64,000 nucleotides of DNA from Todiramphus chloris collaris (lineage: Eukaryota; Chordata; Aves; Coraciiformes; Alcedinidae), in NCBI GenBank assembly GCA_025345505.1, contig JANVCC010000012.1:12685970-12749969 (forward strand), given 5' to 3'. This document shows, one piece after another, positions 27,286 to 38,795 of this stretch; position 1 is the stretch's first letter; every line of letters starts with the position of its first letter. Below the pieces are notes generated by a model. It searched no databases and had not been told where the DNA came from. It worked only from the letters and a program-made list of their open reading frames with translations. The translations under genes and the position numbers were made by a program.

Positions 27286-30200
27286 TTTAATACATAATTT
27301 AATATAAAAACTTGTTTATCTCTGTGTATAATATTTCCTGTGTAGACTGCCATCATGATGGGAGATATAAAACTAGAGTAAGGCACATCTCAAAAATGCA
27401 CTTCTACAGATCATAATGGAGAACATATACTTAGCTGTAATTATATCTATTTCTTTTAGAGTAAAACAGAAGTGGATCTAAATACAGATAGAATATTTGG
27501 AAGTCAGAGTGTATTTCCAGTAGGATTATGTAGTAGTTTTATAGTGGAAAAGCTAATACTTGGAGATGTAAAAATTCTGACATTTTCCATTTAATGAAAA
27601 CTCTTGTGGCAACTGATAAAAAAGAAAAAAATATTGCCCTTTCATCTTTATATCCAGGATAGAGTTTCATGCAAGTAATTTCAGCAGTCACTAAGTTAGA
27701 GCGATTTTGTGGTTCTTGTGGTTGTACAATAGTCTTAAATCAGAACAGATTTGCCAATGAACTAATTCAGTAATGAGTGTGTTTCTCTAATGTAATTTTC
27801 AGTAAAAGTCTACAGCCTTGTAATTCACTCTAGTATTCAGTTTTAGCCTTTTCAACATGAGATATACCCCCATCATCAAAACACCATCCATGTAACATTA
27901 TTCTAACCTACTTTGTGCATACTTTTGATTCCCTTAGCTAGCTTCTGTTATATATGAAACACAAGAAGACAATCCTTTCACTTAAGAGCCATTATCTCTG
28001 AAGTAATATTGAGGAAAGTATTTACATATTACATTTCTGTATTAATTTAATGCTCAAATTCTGCACCTTGAATTTAAAACAGAAATATACAGTATATGGA
28101 CATTCTTAAAAGCAATCCTGTTGAAACTATTAAAGATGTAAAGACCTTCAAAATATTAAGGGCATCATAAATATACTGTTGTGGAGGAGAGCAGAAAGAG
28201 GTGAAAGAATAGAAAATAATCCACTGCCATCTCCTACTAGTTTCATTCCCTCCAGTTTATTAATGTTTGAACTTAGATCCTTATAAATAGCTTATAAGTA
28301 TGTAAGTAGATTTATGCACAAGACTAGAGCCATTTAACTTGGTGAAAAGAAAAATAATATTAGGTACATTAAATTATGATATCTCTGTTCCCTTTCATGT
28401 AAATTCTATTGCAAGAAGGAATCATTGGTTTTATATGTATTAACGATAAATTTAAGACACAATTGTTACAGTAACCTTGGGTGTTCCTTTTTAAAAATTA
28501 GTAAATAGGTGATGTAGTTGCATATAATACAGTATGAATCTGAAAAATATATTCCTCAGGAAACAGAATTATTTCTGGGGAAAAAAAAACAAAACCAACA
28601 ACAACTTGGAAAAACACCTTACTTTTTAAACTGCAATATGAAACTAATCCCCATTGGTCATTTTTTATGTTAGAAAGATGCAAGCAAAAGAAAAAATGTA
28701 AGTATTAAAATACCACAAAGCCTTCAGCACCCTAAATATGATACATATTCATATAGGTTATGATTACAGACTAAGGCCCTGAAATATGACATGTAGAATT
28801 AAGAAAAAAGGTAAATTGGGAATACTTAATTTTGTTTGGAGGATTGTTCTAAGTTTTTTAGGGTGTTTTTTTTTTTTTTTTTGTTTTGGTTTGTTTTATG
28901 TAAATGCTTGAGGCCATAGGCAGTAGCTCTTTTATGGAAGGATAAATTCAGAACAAACCAAAGCCACAAATCTGTCTCTTGTTTTCTCTTACTAGAAATT
29001 TAAAGTCTAAAATGTTCATATTTGTTATGTAACAGAATATTGGGTTTTCTGGTCAGTTCTATGTCTAGGCTGTTTTGTTGTGATTTTTTTTTTTTTTTTT
29101 TAATTCTCATGTTTATAAGTAAAGCTTGAGAAAACTAAGTTTCTGCTTAACTGTGTATCTGTACATCTGTGTATACATATACATTCATGTTTAAATGTTT
29201 TACTACTAGAATATTCCACTCAAATCTTGAAAAGACTTCCTTGTGGATATTTGTCAGTTTATAGGATCTGTGCTTTCATATTCATCATGTACATAGTCCC
29301 TGTCTTTTACTCTGAAAGCAATCATCTTCTTCCCTCAAAAGTGGAAAATTGTACATCTCCAGGATTCACCAAGGGATAAAACATGGATTACGTTGAAAGG
29401 TTACTATCTACAACAGAGCAGAAGAAGAAAACAGCAAATGTATGCTTGTCTGAAACTCTACAGCAATGTATTAAAATAGAAATACTAAGGAAAAAAAACC
29501 CCTCTTTGGGCATTTCTGTGTTAACTAGATACTTGCCATTAAATAATTAGAAAGCTAATGAGGAGAGGCTTAGCCATTTTTTTATTCATAAAACATATTT
29601 GTTTGGAAATCCCTATTCAGCAAATTTGTGACTTCCCAAGGTCAGAGAATAAGTAGACAGAGAACTCTGACTGGATAGAATGCACATTATCCAAAGTAAC
29701 TGCACTTTCTTTCAGTATAAAAGACATCTACTCTATAACAAATGGATAAAAATGCAGTTGTAATAGGAAATGAGCACAAAGGCATTTAAGAATAGAAGGC
29801 ATAAGTAGAATTTGTTGTTCTTCATTCCAATTAAAAAAGATTAAATTCATTCCAGTATTGCAAAGGCGCCATTCATAAATGATGTATTCATAGCCACCAC
29901 TTGTCGGGCAGAGATACTGCCATTATTAAAAGGAATATTGATGAGTCAGATAAAAATGTGAATATATATGCAAACAAATGTGATTCTTTCCCTCATTTTT
30001 TTTTTAATTATACATGTTATTAATGCTATTTGTGTCATTTTGTCATTGTGTATTTCAAGCATGTTTTCTTGATGCATATGCTGTCATATTCTTGTATTGA
30101 ATTATTTTCTGTTTCCATTGTATTTATTAAGTTGCATGCAACATACCATGAAATTATCAGAGATATTTAGGGGAAGGAAAACTTTTCAGTAAGCTTGAAA

Positions 30201-31754
30201 AGAATATTTGGAGTTCTACTCAAAATGTGGCTACCTGAATATTTTTGATGCTTCAAGCTTCTAAGAAGGAACTTTGTTCCTTCTTTTTTCTGCCTAAATA
30301 TCTTTCTTTCAGTACCTATTTTATCAAAGATTACTATGATACTTAATTTTCCAGTATATTGCAGAGCAGACATATTTATAGTTACTCAGTTCACCCTTGA
30401 GCATTTTATGAAGTTGGAGTCTGTGAAGTCTTTATAACTACTATATTGTACTGTAGGATTTAAATACTAAGCATATTTTATCTTGAGAACAAATGCTCAC
30501 TGCAGTTCCTTATGCAATAAAAAAGCTAGTTTCGTACTCTACTATGGAAATAGTGATGCTTGCTTTGGTAGTGTGGTGATGTGAAATTTTTCTAGTTTGA
30601 TATAATTACTACACTAAAATTTGTAAAAAAACAATGGAGAAGCAGCTGATGTTTTGATCTTGCTTTTTAACTACAAGTATCTGTGATCTAAGGTAAAAAG
30701 TGACTGTTTTACAGGTGACTTTTATATACACTATCACACTACAGCCTCAAAGACAGTGAGCCTAAGATTAGTATTTTCTTAAAACAGAAAAGAAAGGTTG
30801 GGGTACCATTGCTTTAGAAAGACATGAGTTTCATTGTCTCAGCTCTAAGAAAATGATGACTCTCATTTTGTGACTTAACTCAAACTTAGTGGTCGAAATC
30901 CACCAAGTGCTTAGCTATCTTGGTAATAGAATTTCCATCTGGCAATAGTGACGGCACAATAACAGCATCATCCTTGCTAAGATTCATTGCACTTAATGGT
31001 AGGCCTTGGCCTGGGTTTCTCTGGTGTTTCAGTTGGGACACACAGATATTCCTCCTCTGAAGGGCCATTCTAAGCAATGCGATCCACCAACATCAGGGAT
31101 CTTTGTGACTTTTTGATATAATAGCTGTTTGTCATGGATTTGTGTCTTTGACTTGAAGCGGGTTAAGATACTTCAGTCTGCTGAAGTTAATGTCTGGTTT
31201 GCAGGCATGTATTTAGACTGGTAAGAACTAACATTGTAACAAATGTGTTTGATTATAGATGGTGGAAACTGGTATTGAAATCCACTGGGATTAAAATTCT
31301 GATTTTGATAGCAAATTGTCAGAGACTTGGCTATTAGTTTTCATACTACAAAAGACATTTTTCTTGTTGCACATTGGGTGTCCATGTCACCCTGGGGAAG
31401 AAAAAAAGCTAGTCAGTGTCCTCTGAACAACGTTTCTTTCTCTTGGATGATAAATTTGCTCACTCAGAATTTGCAGTGAATGCGTAAGAGACAAGGATGC
31501 CTTGAGGATGCTCAAAGTCAAAAGGCTTACATTATGCAATCGTATGACATGTACAGATGTGAAAGTTTCATCCTTCAAAGCCAACCTTGGTCCCCAAAAT
31601 GCTCCCTCTTATTTCACTATAAAGAGAATGATAACTTTCAGAACCAAGTGTGTGGATGCTGAAAAGCTGCTAGCAGAGGGATTTTCTCAGGTTCTCACAA
31701 TATTCGGTGAGAATCCCACCTTTCTCATGCATGTTATGAAAAATAGTAGGATGT
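27286..31754. other. non-coding AT-rich interval
   Basis: No gene can be supported. There are T-runs at 28866-28882 and 29084-29101. A 63-residue minus-strand frame at 30886-31077 is less AT-skewed than the other chance frames and is discussed as a lead only. Confidence 0.55.
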
Positions 31755-31991
31755 TTTTTGTAAGCTAGACTAACACGTGGTGTTTTGCTAAGTTCTGTTT
31801 ATGGTACATTGGAAAAATATTTTGATATAGGTGTTATAGGTCTTTAGCCAATCACCCTAGGAGATGGATGATCACTGACCAATCACCCTATGGGGCTAGG
31901 TTATATAAAAGGGGGTTATAAATTAATAAAGTTGCTTCTTTTGCCTGCTCTTGCTGATTTGTGTGTTGCTGCATCTCTCCGCTCCCAGTAT
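31755..31991 (+). mobile_element. compact retroviral LTR-like module
   Basis: The core has two copies of CCAATCACCCTA (31848-31859 and 31879-31890), a TATA box TATATAAAAG (31902-31911) and AATAAA (31925-31930) only about 15 bases beyond it, followed by a T/C/G-rich stretch ending near CAGTATAAACA (31991). Close spacing of TATA box and polyadenylation signal is the layout of avian alpharetrovirus-type LTRs, where R is very short. No primer-binding site or retroviral gene follows, so it would be a solo LTR fossil. The 5' edge is uncertain (a TGTAAGC near 31759 is one option) and no target duplication was found. The alternative is a host promoter-like sequence. Confidence 0.55.
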
Positions 31992-34134
31992 AAACAATGA
32001 CAAGCAAGTTCTCACCTTTGCTCCTCCCTACCTCAAAGGCAGATCTGAGACACCCAGAACACTTATGAATGGGAAAAGGAGGCTCTCCCAAATCTTCACT
32101 CTGGTTTGGGAGTTTGAGAGGAGAATGAACACAGATGGAGTAAATGATGTACAGCAACTCTTTTCTTCTGTGGATCAGTTAGTATGGTTATGAGTTGTGG
32201 AGTGAACCCTACATCCACACTTTGACTTACCTCTGAATGATGTGTTTAGTTAATATCAGGATCTAGCTTAATTTCTGGATGTGAACCTGCAGTGATGTAG
32301 CATGTAATGCTCCCTGTAGCCCAGTGCAATCATCTGAAGATCTATCAACTATTTCTTGTGCTGACAAATATGTGGGCTTTTTTTAATGTCAGATATTTTC
32401 AGTAAGGGTCTATACAAGTACAGCTATTTGACAGATATATGTATTTTTCACAGAGAAGCCTCTGTAAAGCCCAGTTAACTTTCTCAGAAGGGAAACTGAA
32501 AATAGTCACAGTTGGCTTGTAACCACCATATTTAATGGGAGCTTGAGGAAAGAATGAAAAACGTAATGCAAGTATGTATCACCCCAGAGAATAGCAATCT
32601 ACAATCAGTAATTTTGCTGTCAAAACCTAGAGATTTCACAAAGAGGTATTGTGCAGACACTAAAATTAGAAAAATAATTAAAAAAAAAAGCACTTTGAAA
32701 TGGTATTTCAGACACATAGATTACTGATGTCTGTATTACACAGTATTTACTTGCAGTTTACCTCAGGGTAATAGAACTGCTGACTCGATATGAGGGTAGT
32801 GATTTATTCTTACCCAGAGATCCTTAATGTTGACCAAATATTATTTTACTGTATGAATTCTTTTATAAATACACACACTAAAATATTTATAATGTTTGAA
32901 ATTCTAAGTTCATGTAAATTATCACTGCTGTACATATAGATAAGCTGCAGTACCACTGGATACTGATGTGAATAATGCAAGGAATACAATTATGAGGTCT
33001 TGAAACTCTTCCTCAGAGTCAGGAATAGTTTGAATCTCTTTTCTGTGGTGATTCACTACTCATGCTGCTCAGTACTATTAATTTTTCTGGATTTACAACC
33101 TAATTAAAAAAAAAAAAAAGTGACTTCAAGTTCTGTCATTTTTACACTCATTTAGTTGCTTTTTGATTATTTAACTGGACTTAATTTGGAATATAATAAA
33201 TATTTTAATACTTTAGTAATACACATTGAAGATATTATGACATTTATTCTCTCTGGGTGTTTTGCTTGACATATTAATATTGCAACCTCTGCATAAGTTA
33301 TCTTAACCCACTTTATGCCTAAAAGCAAACTTGAGTTTTTAAAGAGACGATCCATCCATCAAAACCATTGCACTATCCCCTGTGGTATCTCTGTGTTTGT
33401 TTAGGTCAGCAGGAATTGAATGTAAAAGAAATGATAGACAATCATATACTGACTACCAAGTGATTAAGATCATCTTAAGTTATAGTTGATATTTACATTA
33501 TTTCTGATTTTATCAAAGCCAGCAATTATTGAAACAAACATTATATGAAAAACTCTTGTGTTAAAAGATTCTTGTAACTGAATAAGTTATTTGATTTGGA
33601 TCAACTTATTAATCAGTAAAGAAACTAAATGAGGATTCAATGATATTAATAGGAGACCCATTTGAAATGATGTCTGAAAGAATGAGACTCTACATTTTAT
33701 TTATGTAATCTATTTAATTTTATTTAATTTAATTTAACAGGTGTTCTGTGGACAAAGTAACTTCAGTTTGTGGTTTTTTTCATCAGTTATCATCTAAATA
33801 GTTTTAACAAAACTTTTCTTTTTTAATATATAATTTTCAAGACAGACAACATGTTCTTAATCTTAGGACTGTGGCAACTAGAATTGATTTATTTAAAAGA
33901 AAATATTTAAACTTTCCTACTTAATTTTGATGTCTATTACTGATCTAGGTAACTTCCAGCAAATATCCTACGCATTTTCACACGTTTCATTGGTTTAATT
34001 TATAAATAACATTAAGGACAGTGAAAAGCTACATAAATCCAGGATTGTAGCCTCAGAAATTTCTTTTTTGTTGTTTTTTTTTTTTTTATTGCCTTTTTTT
34101 GATTTAAGGTAAAAAAGGAGTAAAAGGGAGCAGT

Positions 34135-34157
34135 AAAAAAAAAAAAAAAAAAAAAAA
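34135..34157. repeat. A23 homopolymer
   Basis: Twenty-three consecutive A, preceded about 60 bases earlier by a T-run. No transposon body with a poly(A) tail is recognisable next to it. Confidence 0.85.
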
Positions 34158-36803
34158 CCAGTTTTCTTCTAAAGTGAGTAATGAGAGACATCTTGGAACT
34201 GGCTAATTTGTGCGCTAGATTGTTTTCCCTCTTTTGCTAACTTCTAATTTGCATAAAGCATTTAAATCATAGGCATACTATTCAAATAGAGAAGAATTTA
34301 AAAACTGTTCAAAAAAGATCGAGACAGGAATTACTGCACTCTGAGTGTTTCCATGTGGTTTTCCTATTGCTATGGAAACTAGGTAATAATTTATTTGTCT
34401 CCTTTTGATTCCAAGAGGAAAGGAAATGCTGTGTGGTTTCAGAGAAAGAAAGAGGTGAAGTAAAGAGCCAGTGATTATCAGAGAAATTCTAATATTTATC
34501 TGTGTGCATAACAATACAGTCTTTGCTATCTTTGGTGGTATCTGTGAAGTAGAATTTCTTTTAGGTTTGTCTTTGTGTAAGGGCTTCCTGTATTAAAACT
34601 TCCAAGGAAAAACTGGAAAGGGAAGGATGCTGATGTTATATAAAATCTCAGAATATGTTGATTTTTTTTCTTTTTTTCTTTTTTCTTTTTTTTTTCCCAG
34701 TGGAATAATATCTGTGCACATAAAGACTCTATGATACTTTTGAGCATGGCAGAGGGAATAATTTAAAGCTATTAGGTTGATCTTGAACCTTTTTTCTATT
34801 CCTTTAGGTCACAGCCCTCTACAATATTCCCAAAGCATTCATTATTAGGCTTGGGCTATCTTTTTGAGAAAACTGGGTCAAGAGGATACCTGTTTAATTT
34901 CAAGTGGGCAATCTTTCCTTAAAGGAAATAAACTTGAACTGCTGAAAACATTCTTGCATGCATTGCTAAGTTCCAACTAGGAATCTGAATAGTGTGCATG
35001 CATTTTCTTACTGTTCAGCTACTCTAGCACTCTATTTAGTAAATATGGCTATCAAGCTCTACCAGGAAATTGCAATTAGCTGACACCATCTAGTTTACAA
35101 AGCCTACTTTCTGACATTGTATCTTCTGAATTAACGAGCACACCATTCAAATTTGAGTCAGTGACAAGTAGTGAAGTATCCTGCTGACATTTCTACACTT
35201 TGAGAAAATACTGTTATTATCCTATAGCACTTTATACCTATGATTTTCTGCAGGGCAATTCAGTAGCCATTGGCTCAAGAGGTTACGATCTTAAAAATGG
35301 TTTACAAAGTTAATTCTTACTTCAGTTAAGCCTTTGTAGTGATTACTTGAAGTCATTATAAAGTTGTTTAGTCTTCCATTGAATGCATGAGTAAAACTTT
35401 CCTTTTGACTGTAATGTACATTACATAAGCTACAATTTACATGTGAAGATTTTTGTTACATTTCTAACAGGGGTCTTATGTCACAAAAAGTAGCAAAAGC
35501 AGTTTTCCTTGAGAGTAAAGTATGCTAAAGTAATAGCCATAGGGTGCCTTTTGTTTCCTCAGAGCAGCTGTGGTTTTGCTTTCAATTTTACAATTATCTT
35601 CACATCATTGATAACTCATTTTGCCTTTGTTGTCACCATGTTGAGAATAAAGAATCCAAGGCCATGTTCAGAATGTCAAAAGAGAGAAGAAAATACAGGC
35701 TTTTCTGCAGAAAATTTTTGAAAGCATTGTCAAATTTATGACTTCGGTCACAGCTTTGAAGATAGGAAAAACCCACAAGTTTTAAGCCAAAGTCTTAAGC
35801 AAGCATACCCTCAGATCCTTATCCTTTCATTTCAGGAAGGTTGCATAAAATGACTGAAATGAAAATCTTAACTGCTGCTGGCATATGGTTTTCTTTATCA
35901 TGATTCAATAAAATGATTAATTTTTTTGGTCCTCCTTTCCCCTCCATCCCCTTCCTGAATAGAACAGATTTGTTCAAATTTGCAAAGAGGAAATGAGAAG
36001 AGTGGTAAAGTAAAAAGATAACATTTTTGAGCTCATTCAAAACAGTTTATTTCTCTCCAAATATGAGAAAGTTTTGAAGTGTTTGAAGATACAGGTTGAG
36101 AGTGAAGCAATATTTTTGTGTTTCTAGTTTTAATGGCAGACTGAAATATTTCTCCCAACGTTTTAAAGTACTTGAAAAAAAAAATTGTCATGTATTAATA
36201 AGAAACTTTTCAAAGCCAGGCAATTTGCTTTAAAAGTTTGTAATATAATTTCTGATATGTGGGTTTTCTTGATATAGGAAAGAAAATATGTGTACTAGAA
36301 TTTAGAAGCATTTTTATTTGGCCAGTTCTGCTCGTCTATAGGAGTACAGGAAGCACAAAGAATGCCAGATTCAGTTTTGTAGTATCCTTCCAGAGATAAA
36401 TATGATTAATTTTAACTCAGAGTCTGAATACCTTTTGTAATTTACTAAGACTTAAGCAAGTGAAATGGGTGTTTTAGAGTTAACCAATCATTCATTGAAA
36501 GGAGATTTGTATATATATTCAGTTCCAAGGAATAGTATATTTGTATATTGTATATATAAAAAAAAGCCCAACAACAACCAACATTGATAAGAAGACATTC
36601 AATAAATTGGCAATAGAGTGTTTTTTATATTAATGATAAAATTGCCAGAGTATTCTGCAAGCAGTCACGGTAATTTCCCTGAAGAACTCTGTCATATGTG
36701 AACAAGTTCTCCAAAAAAGAAGATAAGGAGGGTAATATAATAATTTGGAAAATAGCCACTAAATAAGAGTTAATATTCCTACTCCTGAAAAAGTTGGTGG
36801 AAT

Positions 36804-36811
36804 TGACGTCA
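36804..36811. promoter_or_regulatory. perfect CRE palindrome TGACGTCA
   Basis: The consensus site for CREB/ATF factors occurs intact, including its central CpG. It is followed at once by a TTAGTCAC, close to an AP-1 half site. A single 8-mer match can arise by chance, so no function is claimed. Confidence 0.3.
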
Positions 36812-38287
36812 CTGATTAGTCACAAAACAAATAAAGCTTAGTAAGTTTGAGACTTGATGAAAGTTGATGAAATCTTTCAAAAGCACGTTTTCTGCTAAAG
36901 TCATTCAGAAGTTCAAACAGTGTAACTAATAAAGTGTTTTCCCAGCTTTGATATCTAAGAAGAGATGAAAATTAATCTAATGTGGAAGGTTGTTAAATCT
37001 AGTATGAACATGTAATTATATTTAAGAAGAAACAAAACCTAGCTATCTTAACACTAACCTCTAATCAAATACCAAAGATTAGGGCAATAAACTGTGCATA
37101 ATATTGTTAGTTTAGCACATCTGGAAAGCCAAAATGTTGCAAGGCTTGAACAGTCTTTCTTGTCTTGTTAAGATGAAATATGTAACTAATTTCACTCACC
37201 TTTAATGTTTTTCCTTTAAATTCTTTATCAGAGAAGGACCATTTGGAAGTCTACTAGCTTTATTGGTCCATTAGTTCAGTGTTGCCCATCCACTGCTGTT
37301 GTAGGTATTGATCCCAAGTATTGAATTTCAATTTTTGTTCTAAATAGCAAATTATTTTTCTAAAAGATCTGTGTTTGTTCTTTCTTCCTCTTGATTAAAA
37401 CTGAGACCTTGAAATAATGTGGGGGGAAGGGTTGAGAATGTGTGATTGTTCCTTAAACAAAAAATAAACAGCAAAAATCCAATCAGCCAAATTTTTTTTC
37501 TTTCAGTTTTCTTTCAGGGTTTTTCAGTTAGGGGGAAATGCTTCATTGTGGTGTTTCGATTATTGGAACAACTAGGACATCTCAGGGAAAAAAACAAAAA
37601 ACCCCAAAAAACCCCACTGGTAAAATCTGAAATACCTAAGCATTCTATTTGGTTAGTTTTGCAGTTTTTCATCATATGGAAATTATGAAACATTGTAGTA
37701 AAAATTGTACTGGCAAATTTCCATTCCTTCAGATCCTTTCAAGTAGACTGTTTTTGCATTACTTCAGTTCCTCTTCTGGCCTGTATTTCAAATGCTCAAG
37801 CTCTGGTGGTAACCTTACTGCTGGTAACCAGCTGCTTTTATATACACTGTATACTCTTTTAATTTACTCTTGATATCTTTCCCTTGTTTGTTTTGTACTG
37901 TTTCTTCAATTCTACTTAAATAGCAAGATTTTTTTTTTCCTTTGCCTCCATTTCTAATTCTTGCCATTATTTTCCCTCTCATTACCTTGATTTTTGCCTC
38001 TCATTTTTATTCCCTCTCCTTTCTTTGGTAGACTTCCTAGTATGATCCACTAGAAAATATTCCTTCCTTTCTTGTAATACTACACAGTATCTGAATGTTC
38101 TTGGTTCTTCATCTGAGCAAGTATTGTAAGTGTAACTTCATATAGCTGTGATCCTTGGTGGAAACATTAATAGAGAAGATTAATTACTTATGCAGTCAAT
38201 ATGAAAAGCTCATGTATTATAATTCCTCTGTGTATTCATAGTTACAAATGAAATGAACATGTCACATCATCAAGAAATGGCTGAAGA

Positions 38288-38795
38288 TCACAGAATCACA
38301 GAATAACTGTCATTGGAAAGGACCTCCTAGATCACTGAGTCCAACCATATCTACAAGACCAAAGAACACATAAATACCTGACCACCAAAAGGAAAACAAA
38401 ACAAAACCAAACCAAACAAACAAGCAAAAACAAGAAAAAAAACAACTAAACAAACAAACAAACAAAAAAAACCACAAAAAAACCCCAAACACAAACACCC
38501 CAAAACCAACAAACAAGCGCCCTACATACCTGCCCCTAGAGCATGTTGTGAAACACCATGTCAGCTCATTTCTTAAATACTTCCAGGGATGGTGAATCAA
38601 CCACGTCCCTGGTCAGGCTGTTCCAGTGCCTCACCATTCTCTCTGTAAAGAATTTCTTCCTAATATCTAATCTAAACCTCCCTTGCTGCAACTTCAGGCC
38701 ATTTCCTCTGGTTCTGTAATTAGTATCTAAGGAGAAGAGGCCAACACCCAAATCTCTACCACCTCTTTTCAGGTAGTTGTAGTTATCACGCAATA
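38288..38795 (-). mobile_element. CR1 LINE 3' end with expanded A/C-rich 3' UTR
   Basis: Minus-strand CR1. The 3' end at 38288 shows the tail ATCACAGAATCACAGAATA and then TTGGAAAGGACCTCC. The translated part (38793-38566) includes [19 protein letters not shown] and then [18 protein letters not shown], the ORF2 C-terminus, after which a stop replaces the next codon. Between the last codons and the tail, about 130 bases of nearly pure A and C (38380-38516) are present. The element is 5'-truncated near 38795. Without the A/C stretch it would be about 0.37 kb. Confidence 0.92.
38380..38516. repeat. A/C-rich low-complexity tract inside CR1
   Basis: Almost only A and C on the + strand (units such as AAAC, AACAAAC, CCAAA), lying inside the 3' UTR region of the CR1 copy. 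The other CR1 3' ends in this window have no such tract, so it grew or was inserted after retroposition. Confidence 0.85.

Larger units (their letters stand above)
31992..38287. other. non-coding AT-rich interval
   Basis: No gene is recognised. It holds A23 at 34135-34157, a C/T tract at 34662-34698 ending in CAG, and a perfect TGACGTCA at 36804-36811. Reading frames are all below 90 residues and without known motifs. Confidence 0.6.
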
